A stretch of DNA of 64,000 bases from Tritrichomonas foetus (lineage: Eukaryota > Parabasalia > Tritrichomonadida > Tritrichomonadidae): contig MLAK01000250.1 in assembly GCA_001839685.1 (NCBI GenBank), forward strand, positions 53,014 through 117,013. The letters run 5' to 3'. The notes under the pieces are model-generated. The model was not told the origin of the DNA and searched no databases. It worked only from the letters and a program-made list of their open reading frames with translations. Position numbers and translations under genes: made by a program. How positions within the stretch are numbered: position 1 is the first letter of the stretch; every line of letters begins with the position of its first letter. Of the stretch, positions 52,001 to 60,448 are shown in pieces.

Positions 52001-55000
52001 AATATTTTTGATAACATCTTCCTTTAGTTTTCTCAAATTTAGTAATTCATCAATAATTGAAGAAATTTGTACCTCTATTTTTGTATTAGAATATTCTATT
52101 GGAATTATCTTTTGAATAAAACTTTCTCTTCTTTTATACTCGCTGTTTCTGGCGATTAATTCGGATATTTTATCTTCTATACTGTTTCCATTAATTTCTG
52201 ATGGGAACAGTTCTAATAGGTCATTATTTTTTTCTTTCAATAATTTATATTGTTTAGAAAGTTCCTTTACATATGTTGGAAGTTTGGAGATAAAACTTGA
52301 GTTTTCATTGTATGATTTAACTGCCTTAATATCTTCTGGAATAGTATCAAGCAATGTTTGCATCACATTTTCATTGACTTTCAATTGTTTAATTACTTCA
52401 CAAATTTGACCATTTAATGTTGATGAAGGATAATCTGACAGCAAACTTTGAGTTTTATTTAACTCACTTTGTAATGCATTCTTTTGCTGTAGGATCCTGG
52501 AAACACGTTGTAAAATACTACCATCTGTATAATCTTGCAAAATTGAGCCAAGAGCTTGAATTTGAGTTTCATATTCATCATTTTCATGCATAATGCTTTT
52601 TATTTTTTGTTCGATATTATCATCCCCAATCAAAAGCCGGAGTGACTCATGAAAGTGTTTCATATTGTTCAATTCATTGAGTATTTTAGAAAGTTTGTTT
52701 GAAAGATTTCCTTCACCAGATGAGAGAAGATTAAGTGCACCATTTTGCTCTTCTTTGAGCTTCATATTTTCGGTAACTAAAATCCCCATGATTTCCGAGA
52801 GTGGTTTCTCAGAATATTTGATTGGTGCGTTTTCGCGGGTTTTATTTTGTTCTGTTAGAAGCCTTGTCTGATCTGTTTTCAGTTTCTTTACTGCATCAAT
52901 AACAGTCATTTTATTTTCATCAAACAAATCTGATACAATAGTTTTGATATCTTTTATTGTTTGATGATCATCTGCAATTTTATCTTTCATTTCTTTTAGA
53001 GTTGTTTGAATATCATTAGGATCGTTTTTATCAAGGAGAACTAATATATTTTTTTCATTTTTATCATAAGAATTTATTTTTTCCATTAATTGTTTCATTT
53101 CTGTTGGAATAGAATCTAAAGTAGCAAGCGGGAATATCTGATTGATGGATTTTTCGATTTTATTGGCAATTTTATATTTCTCATTAATGAGTTCAATCTG
53201 ATCAAGGAGATCTTCTGAGTCATTGATATTTATGATACTCATTATTTGGTCATGCATATTTTTGAGTTTAATTGAATTATCTTTTAATTTTTTGAAAGTT
53301 TTAATCATATCAATATTTGATTTTTTATCATTTTCCATTAAAATATTCAATAAACCTTCTTCACGTTCTTTCAAATTTGAATTTTGACTAATAATTGACT
53401 GCAAAGTTTTAATAATTTTATCATTCACCTTTTCGAGAATTAGGTCTTTTCCATCGGATTGTTCATCTTTTCCGTCAGATTGTTCATCTTTATTAAAATC
53501 ATCTATTGATAACATTGATTGCAATGAACATATTAACGACATATTAAAGTTTTTGATCTCAATCAATTTGGAAATTTCTTCAGGAATAAATTCAAGTTTG
53601 GTCATATTTGGATCAATGTTGTTTATACTTTCTTGAATAGACTTTATAAATCTATTTAATTTCTCATGTTTTTCTTTCAGTACTGTAAAATCATTTGTTA
53701 AAATTTCGTTTTGTCGCGATAAAATTGCTGATTCTTTGGAGTTTTTTTCCTTTTCTTGTGATATTTCGTGGTCCTTATCACTAATATTAGAATTTAATGA
53801 TTCTATCTCATACTGAGCTTGATTTAATTGTTGCTCAAATTTATTTTTCAAAATGTTGGTTTCTGATAATTTTCTTTGAACTTCATTAATCTCTTCTTTA
53901 TATCTTTTTCTATCTTCAAGTAATTGATTTTGTAACAGATTTTTCTCATTAATGATTAGATTTCGAACTTTTTCAATTGACTCAATATTTGTATTTAATT
54001 GCTTTATATGCGTTTGAGATTCTGAGATTTTCGCTTGAAGTAGTTTTGAATTGTTTTGAAGAATTTCAATGTCAGACTGTTGTGTTTGAATTTCATTTTG
54101 AAGCTCGATATTTTGCCTGTCTAATTCCGATTTTAGCTGTAAAGTTTTCTTTAATTTGGCGTCATATTTCTGAATATTTTCCACCAAAGCTTCATTTTGT
54201 CCTTGGATAGCGTTAAGTTGTTGCGTAAGAGTTTTAATCTTGTTATCTTTTGAAGTAATAGTTGATTTGCTTTCTGTTATTTCTTGATGAAGTTCTTCTA
54301 TTTTAGTTGACAATTTATTCATTTCAATATTTCTTTGTTCTTCAGCTTTCATTAGTTGTTCTATCACTAAATTCTTCTTCTTAATTTCGTCTTGAGCGTA
54401 AAAGAGGGACTCATTATTTTGTGAAATTGTAGTTTGGACAATTGAACTTTCTTGGAGGGCTTCTGCTAATTTTTTTTGTAATTCTTTACATTCCTGATTC
54501 ACTTTCTCTTTTTCTTCGATTAATCCAGTAATTTCATGTTCCTTTTGCGTTAACTGTTGTTGATAAATCTTGAGATTAGAGTTTAAATCTGATAATTGTT
54601 CATTGATAGAAGTTATTTGTGATTTCAAATCTTCGTTTTCTTCAGTTAATAGGTTATATTGATCCTTCACAATTAATAATGCATCTTCTCTTTCCTTGAT
54701 CATTTTTTGTAAATTTTTGTTTTCTTTCTGTGATTGTTTATTTGATAGTTCTAGTTTATTATTAATTTCAATCTTTTCTGACATCATTTGGCGTAGTCTT
54801 TCAATTTCTTGAGTCAAAAAGTCGTTTTCCTTTTTATATTGTACGTTTTCTTCATTCATTATTTCATATTTATTTAAAAATGTTTGATTTGCTTCTTCCA
54901 TATTTTGTTTTCGTTCTTCTCTTTCATTTTCTAGTTGAGTTTTCAATTGTTGAAAAGATTTTTCTAATTCTATATGCTCATTTTCTAATTCATTATACCT

Positions 55001-56191
55001 CTCATTTAGTTCATTTCTTTCACTTTCAAGTGCTGGAATAATAGATAATTTTGTTTTTAACATCTGTAAATCTATTTCAATCAATGATTTAGCATTTTCT
55101 TTCTCTTCAATGATTAATTGTTTCTTAACAAGGTCATCTTTCAATTTTTTAATTTCTTCGTCTTTTTGGATAACTTTATTTTTTGAAGTTGCAATAGTTT
55201 CTTGAAGCGCTGTATTATGAATTGTAGAATTTTGAGTATCATTTAATAATTGCTCAATTTTAGAATCTTTATTTTTTAATTCTTTTTGAAGAGAAGTAAT
55301 AATGCCTTGAAGTTTTGCATTCTTTCTTTCAGAATTTTCAACACTCTCTGTTAAGGTTTTCGATTTAGCCATTTGAATTTTAAGTTGATTCAGTTCTTCA
55401 ACAGTTTGGGTGTGTTCTTTTGATATCTTTAGTAGTGCTCGTTTCACTTTATTTAAAGACTTTTGGAGACTCTCTTCATTTTGAATATGCCGATTTATTT
55501 CATCTTCAAAATGTTTTTTAATGCGGGGAATATCTATTTTTGTGAATCTTTTTGTTGTTTCTTCGAATTGTGTTTTATATTGTTTTTCTCTTTGTTGTGA
55601 TTCTTTCAAATTTGCAATCAGTGCTATCAATATTTTTTTGGTTTTTGTTTTCACAGACTGGTTATTTGAATGAATAAAAGCAGCCAACTGAACGATAACT
55701 TCTTTCATAAACAATAAAAAATCTTGAAACTGCACAATAATTTTCAATAATCGTTGTGCTTGAATTTTATTGAGAGTAGGATGGTTCTCTTCCTTTGGAT
55801 TTGAATTGAAAATCGTATTGAGTTGTTGTTGGTATTGGTGAGAAGCAACAGCTGGGTCAACTTTAGCATTAATTGCATCGATTATTTTTTTACCGAGTTC
55901 TTCTATTTGTTGAATTCGTTCACTTCCAAGGCATGCTTCTAATGCACGAAATCGATAATATAAATCTTGTAAAATGGATTCTCGATCATCAAATAAAAAC
56001 CTTCGAACTAATTCACAAACTCGATCTGGAATATACATCGCTGATGCTGGATCTTCGAACATCTGTTGAATAAAAAGATCTGATGTAACCGCTGCTAAAA
56101 TGTGCTGTAATGATGCGAGAAAAGACGCTTTTCGACGGTCAAAAAATGCAACGAGTGCTCGAGAAGTGTCTTGCTGAGATAAGACACTCAT
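49022..56191 (-). CDS. Giant coiled-coil protein with 36-residue repeats
   Basis: 2389 residues from ATG 56191 (MSVLSQQDTSRALVAFF); the open frame reaches 56236 only through a TTG. The first about 180 residues form a non-repetitive helical head with no family I know (LFIQQMFEDPASAMYIPD, then DRESILQDLYYRF). Residues about 190-1330 are classic long coiled coil. Residues about 1315-2045 consist of some 16-19 tandem copies of a roughly 36-residue unit centred on Ile-Pro-(acidic) followed by a helix. The last 350 residues return to coiled coil. Such proteins are often labelled viral A-type inclusion-like in trichomonad annotation, a label based only on coiled-coil similarity. I expect a cytoskeletal or Golgi-tether role without proof. 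Confidence 0.88.
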   Translation of the reverse strand: MSVLSQQDTSRALVAFFDRRKASFLASLQHILAAVTSDLFIQQMFEDPASAMYIPDRVCELVRRFLFDDRESILQDLYYRFRALEACLGSERIQQIEELGKKIIDAINAKVDPAVASHQYQQQLNTIFNSNPKEENHPTLNKIQAQRLLKIIVQFQDFLLFMKEVIVQLAAFIHSNNQSVKTKTKKILIALIANLKESQQREKQYKTQFEETTKRFTKIDIPRIKKHFEDEINRHIQNEESLQKSLNKVKRALLKISKEHTQTVEELNQLKIQMAKSKTLTESVENSERKNAKLQGIITSLQKELKNKDSKIEQLLNDTQNSTIHNTALQETIATSKNKVIQKDEEIKKLKDDLVKKQLIIEEKENAKSLIEIDLQMLKTKLSIIPALESERNELNERYNELENEHIELEKSFQQLKTQLENEREERKQNMEEANQTFLNKYEIMNEENVQYKKENDFLTQEIERLRQMMSEKIEINNKLELSNKQSQKENKNLQKMIKEREDALLIVKDQYNLLTEENEDLKSQITSINEQLSDLNSNLKIYQQQLTQKEHEITGLIEEKEKVNQECKELQKKLAEALQESSIVQTTISQNNESLFYAQDEIKKKNLVIEQLMKAEEQRNIEMNKLSTKIEELHQEITESKSTITSKDNKIKTLTQQLNAIQGQNEALVENIQKYDAKLKKTLQLKSELDRQNIELQNEIQTQQSDIEILQNNSKLLQAKISESQTHIKQLNTNIESIEKVRNLIINEKNLLQNQLLEDRKRYKEEINEVQRKLSETNILKNKFEQQLNQAQYEIESLNSNISDKDHEISQEKEKNSKESAILSRQNEILTNDFTVLKEKHEKLNRFIKSIQESINNIDPNMTKLEFIPEEISKLIEIKNFNMSLICSLQSMLSIDDFNKDEQSDGKDEQSDGKDLILEKVNDKIIKTLQSIISQNSNLKEREEGLLNILMENDKKSNIDMIKTFKKLKDNSIKLKNMHDQIMSIININDSEDLLDQIELINEKYKIANKIEKSINQIFPLATLDSIPTEMKQLMEKINSYDKNEKNILVLLDKNDPNDIQTTLKEMKDKIADDHQTIKDIKTIVSDLFDENKMTVIDAVKKLKTDQTRLLTEQNKTRENAPIKYSEKPLSEIMGILVTENMKLKEEQNGALNLLSSGEGNLSNKLSKILNELNNMKHFHESLRLLIGDDNIEQKIKSIMHENDEYETQIQALGSILQDYTDGSILQRVSRILQQKNALQSELNKTQSLLSDYPSSTLNGQICEVIKQLKVNENVMQTLLDTIPEDIKAVKSYNENSSFISKLPTYVKELSKQYKLLKEKNNDLLELFPSEINGNSIEDKISELIARNSEYKRRESFIQKIIPIEYSNTKIEVQISSIIDELLNLRKLKEDVIKNIPEKFQSKGELDEQIMYLVNKVEKLKALKNNIKSFIPNDVKLKENNIESGVSTLSNLFSSLKEQKNRCIKLIPEEISQYGDDIESNIASLSQKFKSMKEKQEYYNKIIPDEFKVNGTNFENQLYNLAEQYRSLSNKENSYKALISKEIDQSSSDLEQQMRTLIDLYNNMKDQQNKYEKMMPYDVSKDNRIFENQLGVLINKFERLKNIHERCNDLIPPDISPKKRPIRIDSNSNLFFSPIKSYNSINIDTENLSQSREIAVQTPPHRQDDYPDQARPNQSIGELEPRLSNLISKYENMKVQQNKYEEMIPDEIHKNGIDFETQLNDLTNEYEFLMNLQNNIKKNMPKEFIDYSDDILSNFKSFVNKYENMKAEKEKYEKIIPLDIKVKYNDLDSQLSQLVDQYKELVDKEAKIRKLIPNDYLSNQSDIVSAIASLTSNFKQLKEQQQNNFDLIPEEFTKDESDLNNQIASLVNNYKKLCKQVQNISNKIPREFIGKNKDIENQFDELVNQYKDLENQQEYFISIIPNNIKSNGNLADQIKLLVRKYNALQKQNDKFDSILSDDESLGNEATLQDKLNHLLHKYKEAQEENNSIREQLPSGDNISKTLSKLIKEKEKHEAINKQIEDLLPDDFTGDVVSRVSNMIKERKSIKSIINDTTQPLNDSVKSMVKQNMICSQLKSIFPDEKIDNIPHQISKILETQKTLSKDLGTDDIISAVNRIQSQITKIRSMFLNNDNENSTPERIDVVESVKRTLNNLSNIYKTAGISSNKDIMAKIKEFREGLESACDLVTNILIILSGSTINKIDPITFPLSNEGYQKLINLITAYKNKNIKIKSSVDDIIAMAKAIGFIGREPKEAVLYIKEHAIQEERQSSMEKMSQELSSVRLIHERERNLNEKQKEKLRKKIFEQRETISQLQEKIIQKEDEFQGEVEKHQKTARTATNECELQKRIHEELIRVIAGQPIDSEYLKAHLQPKELQLILGKENDLQKVL

Positions 56192-56523
56192 CAAATTTCC
56201 AATTAATAAACGCACATAAATCTTCCACTTTTTCAACGATTATCTGGGTAAAAATTTATGTATAATTATACATATTCAAAATTAATGTACGTTGACCAGA
56301 TAGAAATTGAAATTATAATCTTCACGATTTTATAATAGAATATCTGTTCAATGAGTTTATTTTCCTTCAAACTTTTGAGTTCACAATACTGACTTTTTAC
56401 GAATGTATCGTCACATATGTGGAAAAAAGACCATATAAATATGGAAAAAGTTGATGATTCAGAAACCAGATGATGCTAAAATTTGACAAAGATTGTTTGA
56501 ATTTTCAATAGCATTTTTCGAAA
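56192..56523. other. Divergent intergenic region
   Basis: About 330 bases between the giant coiled-coil gene and the double histone-fold gene, no gene seen; both promoters must be here. Confidence 0.5.
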
Positions 56524-57036
56524 ATGTTTCTTTCTGGAGCTTGCGCCGATAATATCTTAAAGACAGTCCTTCCAGATGTCACACTTTCAAGCATGGGTCT
56601 CATGGACCTCAACAATGGAATCCTCCTCCTCATCGATCGAATCACCAATAATATTGCACCGCTCGTCGAAATGAAGGCTGAAGAGGTCGAACTCGCACTT
56701 CACCACTTCCTTCCAGAAAACCTAATCGAGGCTGCTAAAACCGCCGCAAATGCTGCAGTCCAAAAATTCACTTCAAGCGGAGCCAAAATCGAAAAATGTG
56801 AAGAAAAAGATTTCCCACTCGATGACCTCCTTTCTCGCCTCCGCGAAAAGTATCACTCTGTCAGAATAAACGAAAATACTGTTGTTTACATGGCATCGTG
56901 CATTGAAACTGCCGTCGCCGAGTTATTGAAGGCCTGCGGTGAGAAGGCAATGACACAGAACAGGAAGCAAATCAGCAGGATGGATGTGAAGTGGGTTCTG
57001 GCCAACAACTTCGAAATTGCTCCATTTTTCACTTAA
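56524..57036 (+). CDS. Double histone-fold protein (H2B-like fused to H2A-like)
   Basis: 170 residues. The first half aligns by eye with the histone H2B core: SSMGLM (22-27), a long second helix (about 28-50), a short third helix ending in LHHFLP (59-64), and the H2B-specific C-terminal helix ENLIEAAKTAANAAVQKF ending TSS. The second half aligns with H2A: DFPLDDLLSRLREKY (96-110), VRINENTVVYMASCIETAVA (113-132), ELLKACGEKA, RKQISRMDVKWVLANN. Lys/Arg-rich tails are absent. Codons favour C endings as in actin, indicating good expression. It could be a chromatin doublet histone or a regulatory double histone fold like the one at the N-terminus of animal SOS. The stop lies in TAAA. Confidence 0.85.
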   Translation: MFLSGACADNILKTVLPDVTLSSMGLMDLNNGILLLIDRITNNIAPLVEMKAEEVELALHHFLPENLIEAAKTAANAAVQKFTSSGAKIEKCEEKDFPLDDLLSRLREKYHSVRINENTVVYMASCIETAVAELLKACGEKAMTQNRKQISRMDVKWVLANNFEIAPFFT

Positions 57037-57100
57037 AAATGGAATGAGTTTTTTACTTTTTTTTTTATCTTTCTTTTCTTTATCTTTTTCATTATCTTTT

Positions 57101-57156
<56 letters not shown>

Positions 57157-57645
57157 CCATTCTGACTTTTTCATCTCTTTTGCATTCGCTTAAAACTTTA
57201 TCTAATTGAAAGTGAGTGTTTCGATTTATTCATAAATGCTTGATAGTGGAAAGATGAAATTGAAAATTTGAAGCGCTGTTTTAATAAATTTATTAATTGG
57301 CAATGAATTCTTTCAAAAAAAGATGGAATTGTATTTATAATATTGTCTAAATACATCTGTGAGTTATTATTGCTACATCACTATGTAAAGGATAGACAAA
57401 GGTATATCACATTTTAGCTTTATCATTTGTTTTAATGGTGTCTCATCATATCTTCATGAAAATGAAATTTCTATCAATAAAAAATGAGAAATGATTATTA
57501 ATAATGAGTTACAACGAAAATACTAACTACTTATTGTTAAAAAAATGAAAGCATTCAGCGCATTATTTTTTTAATCTATATTTACAAACAAATATGTTTC
57601 ATGAATTCATATGTATTTTCAAAGACATACCCAAATTTTGTTAGA
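57037..57645. other. Intergenic region with poly-T tract
   Basis: Contains a 53-base T run; otherwise AT-rich with no gene. Confidence 0.5.
57104..57156. repeat. Poly-T run, 53 bases
   Basis: Uninterrupted T homopolymer about 70 bases past the stop of the double histone-fold gene. It creates a false poly-Lys frame on the opposite strand. Confidence 0.95.
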
Positions 57646-59061
57646 TTAAACATTATACATAGATTTCCTTAAACGTTTCATCATGTTGGTTCTGTTTCCA
57701 TCTTGAACAGATTCTAAGAAAGCTGTAGTATTCATTAATTCTTTCTTTTGATCTTCTAACATTGATTGAAAAGATTGTTGAATCTTTTTATAGTTGTTGG
57801 ATCTCTTTTTATTTTGATTTATATTTTCAGCAAGCTTGGAGCTATCATGTGTGCTATATGTTTGATTTGGACTTAGCATATTTGGATTCGATCTTGTAAA
57901 CTGTGTAAAATTGAAGGTATTATCTGTACTGTTGTTAGAAAATTGATTGGAAGAATGATGCAATGTATAATTTTGATCAAGCATAGTTAATTCAGAAGCT
58001 CCAATAGTAAAGGCATTTTGTTGTTGAACATTAAACTTATCTCTCATTATTTTTAATTCTTTTCTCATTTTCTTAAGCGTTTTAATTCGTTCTGCACAGA
58101 AATCTTTTGGCTTTTGACGAGTTTTCTCTAATGATTTCTTTGTTGTGTAAATCATGTCATTCACATGATCAGCTGATATTGCTAAATTAAGTTCATCTAT
58201 TTCTCGAAACTGATCAAATCGTGATTTTTCATCTTTGATATATTGTAACTTTCTTGATAATACTTCAGATGTTATATCTTGCTCAATTTTCTTACATTGA
58301 AGAAATATTTCTCTCTTTTTTTGAGATTTTTCTTGAGTATCACATGAATATAAAACAGATTGATAGTTTGAATGTGCTAAAGATAAATTCATAATTTCAG
58401 TTTGCAAGTTTTCTGGAAAAGATGTGATGTTTCTTTTGAAATTGTTATACAGACCTGAGAGGTCTTTCCTTAAAGACTTAATTTGTGATGTTTCAAACGT
58501 ATTCTTGGTGAATAACTCAGCATCAATAAATGATTGTTGAAAGTATTCTGCATACATGTCAAAAAAATTAGGTGTAAAGCTATTTGTTGCTGATATTACA
58601 CTTGAACCATCTGCAAAAATAATTGATGATTGAATTGCCTCTAAAACATCTGATAAGAAATCTTCGATCATTTGATTTTCGATTGGAGTTGTATCTACTA
58701 GCAAAATCAACTCATTTGTAAAATCATCCATTAAATAACGCAATTGAGAATTTAAATAGAAATTTACCCGGCTAATTAAACTTGAAAATTCTGGACAAAT
58801 CGAATCTACATGATTTTTGGTAGGAGAAATCCCTAAATCATCTGTTCGACTTTTGATTCCGAGTGATTCAATAGCATCATCTGTTTCTTCGTTTACACCG
58901 TCAAGAAATATATTTGGATCAAAATTGATTTTTGTTTTCCGTTGTGGAGGGCGCGATTTTTTGGATTTCCCTTTTGGAGCAGGTTTCTTTTCTTTTTTCT
59001 TTGGTGATTCACCATCAGATGAGTCATTAAAAAGAGCCTGAAGCTCTCGGTCAGTGAGCAT
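57646..59061 (-). CDS. Uncharacterised protein, 471 residues
   Basis: Start ATG 59061 (MLTDRELQALFNDSSDGES). I do not recognise the family. The N-terminus has a short acidic helix followed by a Lys/Pro-rich basic stretch (about 20-45), which could be a nuclear signal or a microtubule-binding patch. Residues about 85-340 are helical and partly coiled coil (LKKMRKELKIMRDKF, TEIMNLSLAHSNYQS). Residues 345-430 are Asn/Ser/Thr-rich and disordered, then a basic helix closes the protein. No membrane segment or signal peptide. The layout resembles basal-body/ciliary proteins, but that is only an impression. Confidence 0.75.
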   Translation of the reverse strand: MLTDRELQALFNDSSDGESPKKKEKKPAPKGKSKKSRPPQRKTKINFDPNIFLDGVNEETDDAIESLGIKSRTDDLGISPTKNHVDSICPEFSSLISRVNFYLNSQLRYLMDDFTNELILLVDTTPIENQMIEDFLSDVLEAIQSSIIFADGSSVISATNSFTPNFFDMYAEYFQQSFIDAELFTKNTFETSQIKSLRKDLSGLYNNFKRNITSFPENLQTEIMNLSLAHSNYQSVLYSCDTQEKSQKKREIFLQCKKIEQDITSEVLSRKLQYIKDEKSRFDQFREIDELNLAISADHVNDMIYTTKKSLEKTRQKPKDFCAERIKTLKKMRKELKIMRDKFNVQQQNAFTIGASELTMLDQNYTLHHSSNQFSNNSTDNTFNFTQFTRSNPNMLSPNQTYSTHDSSKLAENINQNKKRSNNYKKIQQSFQSMLEDQKKELMNTTAFLESVQDGNRTNMMKRLRKSMYNV

Positions 59062-59628
59062 GAATTAATAAACGTCCACTTTTTGGCTTCAGAAATAGAA
59101 ACTTTTTTCTCCTTGATAAACATTCATTATTCTAAATTTCGAATCTAATATAATACAGTGCTAGGATTTTATCATTATTTAACAGAGAAATGAAAAACAT
59201 AACATTAAATAGCTTCAAATTCAAATTAGAAAATTGTATTATCATTTTATTATCATTTCGTCTGTAACTAAAAGTAGTTAGTTCTTTACGAATACTAATG
59301 TTTTCAACACTTTTAAATGAGTTTGATGGTGATTTCCATCAATGGTGAAATCATCGACAAAACAGTAAAATCATATCTAGAGAAACAAGTGAGATATACC
59401 ATAGTATTATAACCACACTTGGAAAAGGTTTATACCAAGATTGTTCAATTATTTAAAATTTGTCATCGTGAATGAGAATTTCGTAGTACAGATGTACAAA
59501 ATGAGTTTTTATATAAAAAAATCAAGAAAAAGAAGAAATAAGAAAAGGGGTTTAAAATATTTTTATACAAATAAGAAAAAAATAAAAATAAAAATAAGGG
59601 AAGGAGCATTTCTAATAATTCTGTGTTC
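59062..59628. other. Intergenic region
   Basis: About 570 AT-rich bases upstream of the 471-residue protein gene. A Lys-rich frame at 59441-59632 is compositional. Nothing else seen. Confidence 0.5.
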
Positions 59629-60141
59629 TTAAACTGTCTTGTATCTTTTGCTTTTTACTTTCTTTGGCTTGGGGAATGACAAATCGATGTAATAAGTGAC
59701 AAAAAAAATTGCAGCCGATGCCAAAATTCCAATGATTGATGAATAAGCAAATGAATAAACAAATTGAATTGATGGAATTAAAATTCGATATTTTTTGTAG
59801 ATTCTCAAGCTTTTGATTTTGAAGGCGTTTCGCCTTACTGCGCGATAGATTCCGTAAAGAAGGCGACCAAAAAGCGGGTAGAAAGCGATTGTTGGGAAAA
59901 ATATTGAAAACCAAAAACCGAAATCTGATCTTGGAGAAGTTCGAATCATTTGAACAAAAAGAATAAATTCGACGATTTTGATGAAGGTGTAAACCACTAT
60001 GAGAAGTGCGCGGACGATTTGAGTGGTACTTTTCTTTCTCAACGATTCAATCAAATTTTCCCATAAATTGAAATCGAGGAAGGCAAAGAAAAACCACATG
60101 GCAACTACTGGCGTGATGTAGTCAGAGAGATCGAATTCCAT
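59629..60141 (-). CDS. Small multi-pass membrane protein
   Basis: 170 residues from ATG 60141 (MEFDLSDYITPVVAMWF); the frame extends 15 codons further only to a TTG. Hydrophobic helices lie at about 7-24, 45-65, 75-95 and 130-150. The loops are basic (RRNAFKIKSLRIYKKYR) and the C-terminal tail is strongly basic with Lys-Lys pairs (KPKKVKSKRYKTV), though not in the exact KKxx position for ER retrieval. Family not recognised. Likely an endomembrane protein. Neighbouring genes offer no hint. Confidence 0.7.
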   Translation of the reverse strand: MEFDLSDYITPVVAMWFFFAFLDFNLWENLIESLRKKSTTQIVRALLIVVYTFIKIVEFILFVQMIRTSPRSDFGFWFSIFFPTIAFYPLFGRLLYGIYRAVRRNAFKIKSLRIYKKYRILIPSIQFVYSFAYSSIIGILASAAIFFVTYYIDLSFPKPKKVKSKRYKTV

Positions 60142-60448
60142 CTGTCTGTTTCGTGTTAATTTGTGATATTTTACTTGGCCAAACAAAACAAACCAAACTT
60201 TTTGTGTAAAATCTAAAAAGTCACATTCTGAATTTAATTATATTTTAAATTATATTTTGGTCATTCATTATCAGTTTGAAAATGATGATAATTGTACAAT
60301 TGACCAATTTTATGGAAATAGTTCACTAAATAGAATAAAAAAAGAACAAATAAAATAAAATAACTAACACATTTATTATACATAATTCCGCGTCTATAAA
60401 GGAAAATTTATTCCTCAAATAATTTGTGTATTTTGTTGAATAGCTAAG
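60142..60448. other. Short intergenic region
   Basis: About 300 AT-rich bases between two genes on the same strand; no feature seen. Confidence 0.5.

Noticed and set aside
56923..57174. Minus-strand frame of 83 codons overlapping the double histone-fold gene
   Set aside because: Poly-Lys from the 53-base T run and antisense to a real gene.
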